In this document: positions 34,881-43,289 of the stretch, one piece after another
Numbering within the stretch: the first letter of the stretch is position 1
Layout: each line of letters starts with the position of its first letter
NCBI RefSeq assembly: GCF_001458415.1
Contig: NZ_CYSD01000037.1
Coordinates: 374,501-438,500, forward strand
DNA: 64,000 nt
Direction: 5' to 3'
DNA from: Tritonibacter multivorans
GTDB taxonomy: Bacteria; Pseudomonadota; Alphaproteobacteria; Rhodobacterales; Rhodobacteraceae
Notes under the pieces: generated by a model
The model's database searches: none
What the model was told of the DNA's origin: nothing
What the model saw: the letters and a program-made list of their open reading frames with translations, nothing else
Position numbers and translations under genes: made by a program

Positions 34881-34992
34881 GGCGGAATGTCTGCTGCCTG
34901 CGTCTTGCTTTGTCAATGACGGGACGTTGCGCGCGACACCACCCATGGCAGAGGTCATAGTGACGCCAAACCGCTCAGCAGGGAGAATTTCT

Positions 34993-36168
34993 ATGACGGA
35001 TATCGTGATCTTGGATGGCGCACGGACGGCGATTGGTACGTTCGGTGGCGCATTGGCGCAAACCAGCCCGATCGATCTGGGGACGGTCGCCACTAAAGCG
35101 GCGCTTGCGCGTTCGGGTGTTGACGGGGGGCAGATCGGCCATGTGGTCTTTGGCCATGTGATCAATACGGAACCGCGCGATATGTATGTGGGTCGTGTGG
35201 CCGCCATGCAGGCGGGCATTCCGGAGACCACGCCCGCAATGACGGTGAACCGCCTGTGTGGGTCGGGTGCGCAGGCGATTGTTTCTGGTATTCAGTCGCT
35301 GATGCTGGGGGACGCTGAGTTTGCCCTGACCGCGGGTTCTGAGAATATGTCGCGCAGCCCGTATATTATGCAGAACGCGCGCTGGGGTCAGAAAATGGGC
35401 GATGTGAAGTCGCTCGACATGATGCTGGGCGCGCTGAACTGCCCGTTTGGCACGGGCCATATGGGTGTCACGGCCGAAAATGTCGCTGACGAGCATGAGA
35501 TCACGCGCGCGGAAATGGATGCTTTTGCCCTGACCAGTCAACAGCGTGCCGCCGCAGCGATTGAGGCGGGATACTTCAAAGAGCAGATCGTCCCTGTTGA
35601 GGTGAAGATCAAGCGTGACCTGGTGCCATTTGAAGTGGACGAACACCCCAAGGCCACCACCGCCGAGGCCTTGGCGGGGTTGCGCCCGGTGTTCCAGAAA
35701 GACGGGCAGGTCACCGCAGGCAATGCCAGCGGCATCAACGATGGTGCCGCCGCGCTGGTTCTGGCCCGCGCAGAAGCAGCAGAAAAAGCAGGCCTGAAAC
35801 CAAAGGCGCGTATCCTTGGGTATGCGCATGCAGGTGTTCGCCCAGAGGTCATGGGCATTGGCCCCGTTCCTGCGGTTCAAAAGCTGCTGGAGAAAACCGG
35901 CCTGCAAGCGAGCGATTTTGATGTCATCGAATCCAATGAAGCTTTTGCATCGCAAGCGCTGGCAGTGAACAAGGTGTTGGGGCTGGATCCGGCGGTTGTG
36001 AACCCCAATGGTGGCGCAATTGCGCTGGGTCACCCAGTGGGGGCGACGGGCGTGATCATCACGGTGAAGGCGCTGTATGAGTTGGAACGCATTGGCGGCA
36101 AACGCGCGATCATCACCATGTGTATTGGCGGTGGTCAGGGCATTGCCATCGCAATCGAACGCCTCTGA
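34993..36168 (+). CDS. Acetyl-CoA C-acyltransferase (thiolase)
   Basis: Thiolase of 391 residues; condenses or cleaves acyl-CoA and acetyl-CoA. Motifs: DIVILDGARTAIGTFGG, active-site Cys in TVNRLCGSGAQAIVSG, NPNGGAIALGHPVGATG and the second Cys in TMCIGGGQGIAIAIERL. Both biosynthetic (PhaA/AtoB) and degradative (FadA-like, beta-ketoadipyl) paralogues share these. The absence of phaB next door leaves its pathway open. RBS is GGGAG 9 bases before the ATG. Confidence 0.92.
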   Translation: MTDIVILDGARTAIGTFGGALAQTSPIDLGTVATKAALARSGVDGGQIGHVVFGHVINTEPRDMYVGRVAAMQAGIPETTPAMTVNRLCGSGAQAIVSGIQSLMLGDAEFALTAGSENMSRSPYIMQNARWGQKMGDVKSLDMMLGALNCPFGTGHMGVTAENVADEHEITRAEMDAFALTSQQRAAAAIEAGYFKEQIVPVEVKIKRDLVPFEVDEHPKATTAEALAGLRPVFQKDGQVTAGNASGINDGAAALVLARAEAAEKAGLKPKARILGYAHAGVRPEVMGIGPVPAVQKLLEKTGLQASDFDVIESNEAFASQALAVNKVLGLDPAVVNPNGGAIALGHPVGATGVIITVKALYELERIGGKRAIITMCIGGGQGIAIAIERL

Positions 36169-36216
36169 TCAGGGGAGGGGCTTTGCCCCTCTGCGCTGGC
36201 GCGCATTCACCCCAGG

Positions 36217-36237
36217 ATATTTGGAAAAAGATGAAAG
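36217..36237 (+). repeat. Dispersed intergenic repeat, copy 4
   Basis: ATATTTGGAAAAAGATGAAAG, identical over all 21 bases to 46171-46191. It is preceded by GAGGGGCTTTGCCCCTCTGC and CATTCACCCCAG, features shared with the copy at 23251. It sits 48 bases after the thiolase stop. Confidence 0.8.
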
Positions 36238-36239
36238 GC

Positions 36240-36266
36240 GCCGGGTGCGTGATGCCCGGCTTCTTT
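36240..36266 (+). terminator. Probable terminator of the thiolase gene
   Basis: GCCGGG-(9 bases)-CCCGGC followed by TTCTTT, directly after the dispersed repeat and 7 bases before the convergent hmp stop. Confidence 0.55.
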
Positions 36267-36272
36267 GCGGTT

Positions 36273-37454
36273 TTAAGCGACACCTAGATCTTCGGCGGGG
36301 CCAAAGAATTCAAAGTGGATGCGATCCATGCTGACGCCCGCATCGCGCAGCCCCTTGATTGCCATGGCCATGAACCCTTTTGGTCCACAGATGTAGTAGT
36401 CAGACGCCGCCAGGTTGGTATTGGCCGCTAGCCAGTCGGGGCTCATCCGTCCGGCAATGTCATAGTTTGCAGTGTCGCTGTCTTCCGGGGCCTCGTAAAA
36501 GACCACAGACCGCGAGGCCAAAGCCCGACTATGAGCGCCCATTGCGTGGGTTTTCCCGTTCAATGTGGCGTGTACGAAGGTGGTCTGAGCCACGCTGCCC
36601 GAGAGGCTTTCCAGCATCGACACCATTGGGGTCAGGCCCACGCCGGCCGACAGCAGCACCACATCGCGTTTTTCCGGGGCAAGGAAGAACTCGCCCGCGG
36701 GTGCGGCCACGTGCAACAGGTCACCGACCTTCGCGCCGTCATGCAGCCATCCGCTGACTTTGCCGCCGGGCTCGCGTTTCACGGTGATGCGGTAATGATC
36801 GGTGTTCGGACCGCAGGAAATGGAATAGTTTCGCCGCGCCTGGCCTGTTTCCGGACGGTCAAAAGCGAAGGACAAATACTGTCCCGGCTTGTGACGCATG
36901 ACGCTGTTGCCATCCACTGGGCGCAGCACGAAGGATTTGATCGTTTCGCTTTCTTCCCGGATCTCGGCGATGCGGAATTCCCGGAATCCTTCCCAACCGC
37001 CTTCGCTGGCAGCGATCTGTTTGTACATGCTGTCTTCGGTGTCGATCAGCAGGTTAGCAAGGACCCAGTAGGCTTCGCCCCAGGCATTCAGGACATCGGG
37101 GGTTGCAGCCTCACCCAGCACATCGGCGATCGCCTGCAGCAAGGCGTTGGCGACGTGAACATAATGATGCGGCTTGATCTGAAGACCGACGTGTTTGTTG
37201 ACGATCCGGTCCACCACGGGGCCCAGCACGGCGAGGTTATTGATGTTCTTTGCGTAGCCCAGGATCGCATTGGTGAGCGCTGCGTGCTGGGGCGAATCGC
37301 CGGATTGGTGACTCTGGTTGAACAGCGCGCGGATTTCAGGATCCGCCAGCAGATGCTGATACATGGTCGCAACGACCTGCTTCCCGTGCTGTTCAAGGGC
37401 AGGAACAGTTGCGGCGACGATCGCTTTGGTTTCAAGGCTCAGTGGGTTGGTCAT
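36273..37454 (-). CDS. hmp: Flavohemoprotein, nitric oxide dioxygenase
   Basis: Oxidises NO to nitrate with O2 and NAD(P)H. 393 residues: globin domain (proximal His in NKHVGLQIKPHHY; distal Gln in SGDSPQHAALTNAI), FAD domain (RHKPGQYLSFAF, RNYSISCGP) and NAD domain (VVLLSAGVGLTPMVSML, YYICGPKGFM), ending FEFFGP. The ATG at 37454 matches family length. It is divergent from nsrR, and the shared intergenic region has two copies of ACATTCA-N7-TGAATRT. Control by the NO-sensing repressor NsrR is the expected circuit. Confidence 0.96.
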   Translation of the reverse strand: MTNPLSLETKAIVAATVPALEQHGKQVVATMYQHLLADPEIRALFNQSHQSGDSPQHAALTNAILGYAKNINNLAVLGPVVDRIVNKHVGLQIKPHHYVHVANALLQAIADVLGEAATPDVLNAWGEAYWVLANLLIDTEDSMYKQIAASEGGWEGFREFRIAEIREESETIKSFVLRPVDGNSVMRHKPGQYLSFAFDRPETGQARRNYSISCGPNTDHYRITVKREPGGKVSGWLHDGAKVGDLLHVAAPAGEFFLAPEKRDVVLLSAGVGLTPMVSMLESLSGSVAQTTFVHATLNGKTHAMGAHSRALASRSVVFYEAPEDSDTANYDIAGRMSPDWLAANTNLAASDYYICGPKGFMAMAIKGLRDAGVSMDRIHFEFFGPAEDLGVA

Positions 37455-37489
37455 GGTCCAAACTCTTTGCTTTTCCGAGGAGGCTAAAA

Positions 37490-37510
37490 ACATTCAGTGA
37501 GAATGAATGT
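37490..37510. promoter_or_regulatory. Palindromic operator 1 in the hmp-nsrR region
   Basis: ACATTCA-GTGAGAA-TGAATGT, a perfect 7+7 palindrome with a 7-base spacer. It lies 36 bases upstream of the hmp start and is the proximal site for hmp. Candidate NsrR site. Confidence 0.7.
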
Positions 37511-37526
37511 ATTTGGTGGAGTTGAA

Positions 37527-37547
37527 ACATTCAACCCAGTTGAATAT
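37527..37547. promoter_or_regulatory. Palindromic operator 2 in the hmp-nsrR region
   Basis: ACATTCA-ACCCAGT-TGAATAT, the same half-site and spacer as the first with one mismatch in the last half. Its centre is 37 bases from the first centre and it is 26 bases upstream of the nsrR start. Candidate NsrR autoregulatory site. Confidence 0.7.
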
Positions 37548-37572
37548 TAAATCAGAAGGCAAGGAGGGCGCG

Positions 37573-38010
37573 ATGAAGCTGAATCTAAAAACTGACTATG
37601 CGCTTAGGGTGCTGATTTTCCTCAGTAATAAGCCGGAGGAGATGTTTGATATTGAGACATTGAGCCGCACCTATGATTTGCCCGCAAGTTCGCTGATGAA
37701 GATCGTGAGCGAACTGGTCGCGGCCGGGTTTGTACACAGCACACGCGGCCGGTCTGGCGGAATTCGCATTGGCAAAGACCCCGCAGAAATTCGTGTCGGC
37801 GATGTGGTGCGCGCCATGGGCGAAGGGATGCAGATGGTTGATTGCTCGACCTGTTTGCTGGTCAGCAATTGCAAACTGGCGGGGGTCCTATGTGAGGCCG
37901 CGCAGGCCTTTGAGGCGGTTCTGATGAAGTACCGCCTCAGTGATCTATTGGCAGGCCCGGCCCCGGTTCTTGTGCCCTTTCAGACAGAGGGGCGCCCGGT
38001 TCAAGCCTAG
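37573..38010 (+). CDS. nsrR: Rrf2-family NO-sensing repressor NsrR
   Basis: Fe-S cluster repressor of 145 residues. The Rrf2 HTH reads TDYALRVLIFLSNKPEE and IETLSRTYDLPASSLMKIV, and GFVHSTRGRSGGIRIG is the wing. Three cluster cysteines are present in VDCSTCLLVSNCKL and a fourth at VLCEA. NO damages the cluster and releases DNA. The divergent hmp gene makes this assignment much stronger than sequence alone. A strong AAGGAGG lies 5 bases from the ATG. Confidence 0.93.
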   Translation: MKLNLKTDYALRVLIFLSNKPEEMFDIETLSRTYDLPASSLMKIVSELVAAGFVHSTRGRSGGIRIGKDPAEIRVGDVVRAMGEGMQMVDCSTCLLVSNCKLAGVLCEAAQAFEAVLMKYRLSDLLAGPAPVLVPFQTEGRPVQA

Positions 38011-38014
38011 GCGC

Positions 38015-39541
38015 TTACATCAGCCAGCTGCCAAGCGCGGCAATGGCAAGCCCTGCAACCAAACCGCCCGCAGCTGGCGCTATCCAGGCGCGACGGGCGT
38101 TGTTTTGGGCGTCTTCCCCGTTCTGCGCAATAAGGGCGCGTTCCACCAATGCGGGCAGGCGGGGGCCAAAACGGGCCAGAACCTTAGCGGTTTTCGCCAG
38201 ATCCGAGGCCACAGCGCGGGGGCCGATGGAGGTCTTGATGTAGTCCTCGACCACGGGGCGCGCAACTTCCCAGATGTTAATGTGCGGGTCGAGCGAGCGC
38301 GCCACGCCTTCGACCACAACCATGGTGCGTTGCAGCAGGATCAGTTCGGTTCGGGTTTCCATGCCAAAGCGTTCGGTCACCTCAAACAGGTAATTCAGCA
38401 GCCGTCCCATAGAGATATGCGAGGCATCCATGCCAAAGATCGGCTCGCCAACCGCACGCAGGGCACGGGCAAATTCGTCCACATCCTGATGGGCGGGCAC
38501 ATAGCCGGCTTCAAAATGGACCTCGGCCACGCGCTTGTAATCGCGGCGGATAAATCCAAAAAGAATCTCGGCATAGACGCGGCGCGTATATTCATCAATG
38601 TGACCCATGATACCAAAATCATAGGCAATGATATCGCCATTCGGGGCGACCTTCATATTGCCCTGGTGCATGTCGGCGTGGAAGAAACCATCGCGCAGCG
38701 CGTGGTTTAGGAACAGCGACAGCACCCGTTCGCCAAGCGCGCGGCGATCGTGGCCCGCTGCATCCAGCGCATCATTGTCACCAATGGGGCTGCCATCGGC
38801 CCAGCCAAGCGTCATCACGCGACGCGAGGAGTATTCCCAATTCACCGGCGGCAGGCAGAACCCTTCGTCTTTGTCGGTATTGGCGGCAAATTCCGAGGCA
38901 GCAGAGCTTTCCAGACGCAGGTCCAATTCGCCGTTCACCACGCCTTCAAAATGGGTGATGACCTCCATCGGGCGCAGGCGGCGCGCACCGGGCGCGCAGA
39001 GCGAGACAATGCGCGCTGCCAGATAGAAGGCGTCTACATCCTTGCGAAAAGCGCGTTCAATGCCGGGGCGCAGCACTTTGACGGCCACTTCCTGCCCGTT
39101 TTGTTTCAAGCGGGCGCGGTGTACCTGCGCGATCGAGGCCGCGGCAATGGGTTCGGAAAACTCAGAAAAGATCTCAGACACCGGCTGGCCCAGTTCGCGC
39201 TCGACCTCGGCCAGGGCTTCGTCTTTGGAAAACGGCGGCAGCTTGTCCTGAAGGACACGCAGCTGCTGGGCCAGCTCGTCCCCGACCACATCGGGGCGCG
39301 TGGACAGAACCTGACCGAATTTGATGTAGGCCGGACCCAGCGCCGTCAGCGCGCGGGTGGCGGGGGGCATGTCAGGATCACCGGCATAGCCCATCCATTG
39401 GAAGGGCCATCCCAGCGCATAAGCAACGGCGCGCAGGGGGGCAGGGGCCTCAAACGCGTCCAGCACGACATTCATCGCACCTGTGCGCACCAGTGTTGCG
39501 CCTGTGCGGATCAGGCGGACAATATTATGGGGACCACGCAT
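38015..39541 (-). CDS. ubiB: UbiB, ABC1/ADCK-like kinase of ubiquinone biosynthesis
   Basis: Atypical protein-kinase-like membrane protein needed for ubiquinone synthesis; it acts as an ATPase on the lipid-soluble Q intermediates. 508 residues. Conserved: the KxGQ motif (YIKFGQVLSTRPDVVGDE), Ala-rich loop AAASIAQVHRA, ATP Lys in VAVKVLRPG, catalytic HADMHQGNMKV and metal Asp in AYDFGIMG. A C-terminal transmembrane anchor is evident (AAGGLVAGLAIAALGSWLM). It begins 3 bases after the ubiE stop, so it is the second gene of a ubiE-ubiB operon. Confidence 0.96.
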   Translation of the reverse strand: MRGPHNIVRLIRTGATLVRTGAMNVVLDAFEAPAPLRAVAYALGWPFQWMGYAGDPDMPPATRALTALGPAYIKFGQVLSTRPDVVGDELAQQLRVLQDKLPPFSKDEALAEVERELGQPVSEIFSEFSEPIAAASIAQVHRARLKQNGQEVAVKVLRPGIERAFRKDVDAFYLAARIVSLCAPGARRLRPMEVITHFEGVVNGELDLRLESSAASEFAANTDKDEGFCLPPVNWEYSSRRVMTLGWADGSPIGDNDALDAAGHDRRALGERVLSLFLNHALRDGFFHADMHQGNMKVAPNGDIIAYDFGIMGHIDEYTRRVYAEILFGFIRRDYKRVAEVHFEAGYVPAHQDVDEFARALRAVGEPIFGMDASHISMGRLLNYLFEVTERFGMETRTELILLQRTMVVVEGVARSLDPHINIWEVARPVVEDYIKTSIGPRAVASDLAKTAKVLARFGPRLPALVERALIAQNGEDAQNNARRAWIAPAAGGLVAGLAIAALGSWLM

Positions 39542-39544
39542 GGA

Positions 39545-40297
39545 TCAGATCTTCCAGCCAGAGTGCAGGGCGGCAATGCCCATCGACAGGTTGCGGTACT
39601 TGGCGTTCTCGAAACCCGCTTTGCGCACCATCGACAAGAAAGTGTCCTGATCCGGGAAGTTGCGGATCGATTCCACCAAATACTGGTAGCTGTCATAGTC
39701 GCCCGCAATCATCTGGCCCATGCGGGGGATGACGTTGAAGGAATAGAGGTCATAGAGCTTCTGCAGCCCTTCATTGGGCAGCTGCGAGAACTCCAGCACC
39801 ATGAGCCGACCACCGGGTTTCAGCACCCGGTAGGCCTCGTTCAGGGCCACTTGCGGGCGGGTCACGTTCCGGATGCCAAAAGAGATGGTGTAGACGTCGA
39901 AGGTATTGTCCTTGAACGGCAGCGCCATGGCGTCGCCGGTGACCCAGTCGAGGCTATCTGCCATCTGGTCGGCCTCGGCGCGCAGGCGGCCTTCTTCCAG
40001 CATCGGGCGTGTCAGATCCAGCACGGTCGAATGGCCGTAGCCTGCGCGTTTCAGGAAGCGGAAGGAAATGTCACCGGTGCCGCCCGCCACATCCAACAGC
40101 TTCTGACCAGGGCGCGGTGCCAGCCAATCCATCATCGCGTCTTTCCAGACGCGGTGGATGCCGACACTCATCACGTCGTTCATGATATCGTATTTGGAGG
40201 CGACCGAGTTAAAGACCCCCTGAACACGCCCGGCTTTTTCATGCTCGGGCACGGTTTCGAAACCAAAATGGGTGGTGCTCTCAGTTTTCTCGGTCAT
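39545..40297 (-). CDS. ubiE: Demethylmenaquinone/2-methoxy-6-polyprenyl-1,4-benzoquinol methylase
   Basis: SAM-dependent C-methyltransferase of ubiquinone synthesis, 250 residues. Motifs: [22 protein letters not shown] (ubiE signature 1), [16 protein letters not shown] (SAM loop), [20 protein letters not shown] and [11 protein letters not shown] (signature 2). The ATG at 40297 is chosen over long 5' extensions. It is divergent from mutM with 85 bases between starts, the usual order in this group. No menaquinone genes are seen, so the ubiquinone role is likely. Confidence 0.97.
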   Translation of the reverse strand: MTEKTESTTHFGFETVPEHEKAGRVQGVFNSVASKYDIMNDVMSVGIHRVWKDAMMDWLAPRPGQKLLDVAGGTGDISFRFLKRAGYGHSTVLDLTRPMLEEGRLRAEADQMADSLDWVTGDAMALPFKDNTFDVYTISFGIRNVTRPQVALNEAYRVLKPGGRLMVLEFSQLPNEGLQKLYDLYSFNVIPRMGQMIAGDYDSYQYLVESIRNFPDQDTFLSMVRKAGFENAKYRNLSMGIAALHSGWKI

Positions 40298-40382
40298 GCG
40301 GCTTGCCGTCCTTGATGTTTCGCTCTTGTTATAGAGCGCTGACAGGGCGGCACAATGCGCCCAAGTGTACGAGGAGCATGTA

Positions 40383-41234
40383 ATGCCTGAATTGCCCGAG
40401 GTCGAGACGGTGATGCGCGGTCTGCGCCCATCGATGGAAGGTGCGGTGATCCAGCACGCCGAGGTCCGCCGCCCGGATCTGCGCTGGCCCTTTCCGGATC
40501 GCATGGCGGCGCGGTTGACCGGTGCGCGGGTTCTGGCGATGCGACGGCGGTCAAAGTACATTCTCGCGGAACTGGACACCGGTGAGACACTGCTGATCCA
40601 CCTGGGCATGTCGGGACGTATGACAGTGTCAGGCGACCCGCTGGGGCAGTTTGTGCATGATCACCCGCAACAGGAAAAGCACGACCATGTGATGTTCGAC
40701 ATGGACAATGGCGCGCGCATCACCTTCAACGACCCGCGCCGATTTGGGGCGATGGATCTGCTGGATACGGCAACTGCTGAGGACAGCAAGCTGCTGTCGG
40801 TCCTTGGTCCCGAACCCTTTGCAAATGAGTTCAACGAAGACCACCTGATTGCGGCCCTGAAAGGCAAGAACACGCCGATCAAAACCGCGCTTCTTGACCA
40901 GGGAATCATTGCCGGGCTTGGAAATATTTACGTCTGCGAGGTCCTTTTTCGGGCGGGTATTTCGCCCAAACGAAAGGCAGGCCAGATATCTGCCCCGCGC
41001 ATAGCAGCACTGGTTCCGATCATTCGGGAGGTGCTGCGAGACGCCATTGACGCGGGCGGATCCTCGCTCAAGGATTTCCGGCAAGCCAATGGAGAGCTTG
41101 GATATTTCCAGCATTCCTTTGACGTCTATGGCCGCGAGGGAGAGCCCTGCCGACGCGAGGGTTGCGGTGGTAGCGTAAACAGAATCACGCAATCAGGTCG
41201 GTCTTCTTTCTATTGTGGCAAGTGCCAAAGATAG
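40383..41234 (+). CDS. mutM: Formamidopyrimidine-DNA glycosylase
   Basis: Base-excision repair enzyme that removes 8-oxoguanine and formamidopyrimidines and nicks the abasic site. The 283-residue protein keeps the catalytic N-terminal [13 protein letters not shown] (Pro-2, Glu-3), the helix-two-turn-helix, [27 protein letters not shown], and a C-terminal zinc finger [19 protein letters not shown]...FYCGKCQR. The zinc finger Cys pairs are C-x4-C and C-x2-C, common in alphaproteobacteria. The start at 40383 leaves the catalytic proline as residue 2, which confirms it. Confidence 0.97.
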   Translation: MPELPEVETVMRGLRPSMEGAVIQHAEVRRPDLRWPFPDRMAARLTGARVLAMRRRSKYILAELDTGETLLIHLGMSGRMTVSGDPLGQFVHDHPQQEKHDHVMFDMDNGARITFNDPRRFGAMDLLDTATAEDSKLLSVLGPEPFANEFNEDHLIAALKGKNTPIKTALLDQGIIAGLGNIYVCEVLFRAGISPKRKAGQISAPRIAALVPIIREVLRDAIDAGGSSLKDFRQANGELGYFQHSFDVYGREGEPCRREGCGGSVNRITQSGRSSFYCGKCQR

Positions 41235-41299
41235 CTTGAATGAACCTGAGTGCGTGGTAAGGACTCGGGCTCGAGAGAAACAACTGAAAGCGAATTGTC

Positions 41300-42076
41300 A
41301 TGGCCTTTGAGACGCTCAACGTCGATATTCAGGACCACGTCTGCACCATCAAGCTGAACCGGCCTGAAGCGTTGAATGCGCTCAACAGCGTTCTTGTGAG
41401 AGAGCTCTGCGAAGCTCTTGAGGAAGCCGACGCCAGCGACAAGGTGCGCTGTATTATCCTGACTGGTTCCGAGAAGGCTTTTGCTGCGGGCGCCGACATC
41501 AAGGAAATGTCCGAGCTGACCTATGTGGAGGTCTTTGCCTCCAATCTGTTCGCCAGCGCCAATGATCGTATCGCGGCGATCCGCAAACCGATCATCGCGG
41601 CAGTCGCCGGTTACGCGCTGGGCGGCGGCTGCGAACTGGCAATGCTGTGCGATTTCATCATCGCGGCCGACAATGCGAAATTCGGCCAGCCCGAGATCAA
41701 CCTCGGTGTGACCGCAGGTATTGGTGGCACGCAACGCCTGACGCGTTTTGTGGGCAAGTCCAAATCCATGGACATGAACCTGACAGGCCGTTTTATGACC
41801 GCAGAAGAAGCGGAACGTTCGGGTCTCGTTTCGCGTGTGGTTCCGGCCAAGAAACTGATGGAAGAAGCCACCGGCGCGGCGCAGAAGATTGCTGAGAAAT
41901 CTCTGCTGACCGCTATGGCGGTGAAGGAAGCGGTGAACCGTTCCTACGAGCTGCCGTTGAACGAGGGGCTATTGTTCGAGCGGCGGGTCTTCCATTCAAT
42001 GTTTGCGACCGAAGATCAGAAAGAGGGCATGGCTGCCTTCTTAGAAAAGCGCGAAGCACAGTTCCGAGACAAGTAA
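41300..42076 (+). CDS. Enoyl-CoA hydratase
   Basis: Crotonase-fold enzyme of 258 residues that hydrates trans-2-enoyl-CoA in beta-oxidation. Oxyanion-hole segments are visible ([13 protein letters not shown] and [18 protein letters not shown]), as are both catalytic glutamates ([19 protein letters not shown]). It matches the short-chain EchA/FadB1 type closely in length. It is a single unit with a good terminator. It follows mutM by 65 bases on the same strand. Confidence 0.94.
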   Translation: MAFETLNVDIQDHVCTIKLNRPEALNALNSVLVRELCEALEEADASDKVRCIILTGSEKAFAAGADIKEMSELTYVEVFASNLFASANDRIAAIRKPIIAAVAGYALGGGCELAMLCDFIIAADNAKFGQPEINLGVTAGIGGTQRLTRFVGKSKSMDMNLTGRFMTAEEAERSGLVSRVVPAKKLMEEATGAAQKIAEKSLLTAMAVKEAVNRSYELPLNEGLLFERRVFHSMFATEDQKEGMAAFLEKREAQFRDK

Positions 42077-42385
42077 CAAGGCGGATAGGGGCGGTGACCT
42101 TTAGGTGATCTCCCCGTGAGGTCACCACGCCAAAAGGAGAGGATGGCGGGTCCCGAACCAGGGCCCGCCGTTTTTGTTCCAAAGCTTTGATGGCTTTTTT
42201 GTCAGGGGGGCTAAACAAGGGTCCGGTGTTCGACCCACTTGCCAAGCCCCGCCCTTTCCGGTAGAGACCTCCGCCATACATGCGCGTGCAGCCCGCTCTG
42301 GCTAGAATCACACCGGTGGATCTGATCCGGGTTTGGCTGGCATTCGCCCTTTTTTGAAACGAACCCGAAGATAAGGTCCAATACC
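42077..42385. other. Intergenic region between enoyl-CoA hydratase and rpsT
   Basis: About 309 bases without a gene. It begins with an inverted repeat GGTGACCT (42093-42100) / AGGTCACC (42119-42126), then a terminator (42145-42176). The remaining ~200 bases are the rpsT promoter and leader; a ribosome site AAGG precedes the rpsT ATG by 10 bases. Confidence 0.6.
42145..42176 (+). terminator. Terminator of the enoyl-CoA hydratase gene
   Basis: GGCGGGTCC-CGAACCA-GGGCCCGCC stem (one T-G pair) followed by GTTTTTGTT. Confidence 0.85.
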
Positions 42386-42649
42386 ATGGCAAATAGCCCT
42401 CAGGCCAAGAAGCGCGCACGTCAGAACGAAAAACGCTTTGCAGTCAACAAAGCCCGTCGTTCGCGCATCCGCACCTACCTGCGTAAAGTAGAAGAAGCCA
42501 TCGAATCCGGTGACAAGGAAGCAGCGACCGCAGCTCTGCGCGCAGCTCAGCCGGAACTGATGCGCGGCGTCACCAAAGGCGTTTACCACAAGAACACCGC
42601 ATCCCGTAAAGTGTCCCGTCTGGCATCCCGCGTTAAAGCGCTGGGCTGA
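42386..42649 (+). CDS. rpsT: 30S ribosomal protein S20
   Basis: Primary 16S rRNA-binding protein, 87 residues, extremely basic: [17 protein letters not shown], then [24 protein letters not shown] and the conserved [19 protein letters not shown]. Length and motifs are fully typical. Position next to dnaA is usual in alphaproteobacteria. A long GC hairpin and T-run end the message. Confidence 0.97.
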   Translation: MANSPQAKKRARQNEKRFAVNKARRSRIRTYLRKVEEAIESGDKEAATAALRAAQPELMRGVTKGVYHKNTASRKVSRLASRVKALG

Positions 42650-42742
42650 TTCCAAACGGAGCTGTGACGCAAGCGTTACGGTTTTACGGAATTGCTGATT
42701 CCTTCCCCAGATGGGGATAAAATTGACGGAATCGAACATTCA

Positions 42743-42770
42743 AAGGCGCCGCGCCCCGCGGCGCCTTTTT
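42743..42770 (+). terminator. Terminator of rpsT
   Basis: GGCGCCGCG-CCC-CGCGGCGCC, a perfect 9-base-pair stem, followed by TTTTT. Confidence 0.92.
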
Positions 42771-43289
42771 CATATTTGCCGGATTCCCATTTCCCCCACA
42801 GAGTCGTGGGGATTCTTTGTGGGGGATTCCGGAGTCAACATCATAGTTCAGTTGCCGCCTACCGCTTGGAATTGGTACCACTGTTCCAGCGATTCATTCG
42901 CTGGGGGGACAGGCTGCCAGCGGCGATTCTAACGGGCATTAGAACCGCCAACAGCTTCGGATCTTGCGCTTTCGAGACCTATGTCTTGTGGGCCATGATG
43001 AAGTTGTTTTGCCACTTCCGGAGACCTTTGTCGGTTACCGGTTGTGGATATCCTGTCTTTTTCGGTGAGCTCGGGTCGAGCGTTTTACGCGTCGGATGTG
43101 TGTGTTCCGCGCGTGGTGGCGTTTTTCATATTGGGAAACATCTCTCAGGCTGTCTTTGTGCAAAGTCAGTCGACGCTCTTCCTATGCCTGATCGCTGTCG
43201 GGCGGCCTTCGGTTGGTCCGACGCTGAGACGAATAAGGAAAGGTCCCTTCCAATTGGGGCCACAATGATAGGAATGCGTGAGGCGCAGC
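42771..43289. other. dnaA upstream region; possible origin or regulatory region
   Basis: About 520 bases without a credible gene, the longest such stretch here. It holds a large imperfect hairpin (CCGGA 42779 ... TCCGG 42832, inner stem CCCCCACA 42793-42800 / TGTGGGGG 42818-42825) with a repeated GTGGGGATTC-like unit, and a near-perfect DnaA box TGTGGATAT (43043-43051; consensus TGTGGATAA in this orientation). Another box-like TGGGGATAA is at 42712-42720. Too few boxes are visible for a confident origin call; it may be the dnaA promoter. GTGAGG serves as the dnaA ribosome site. Confidence 0.4.
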
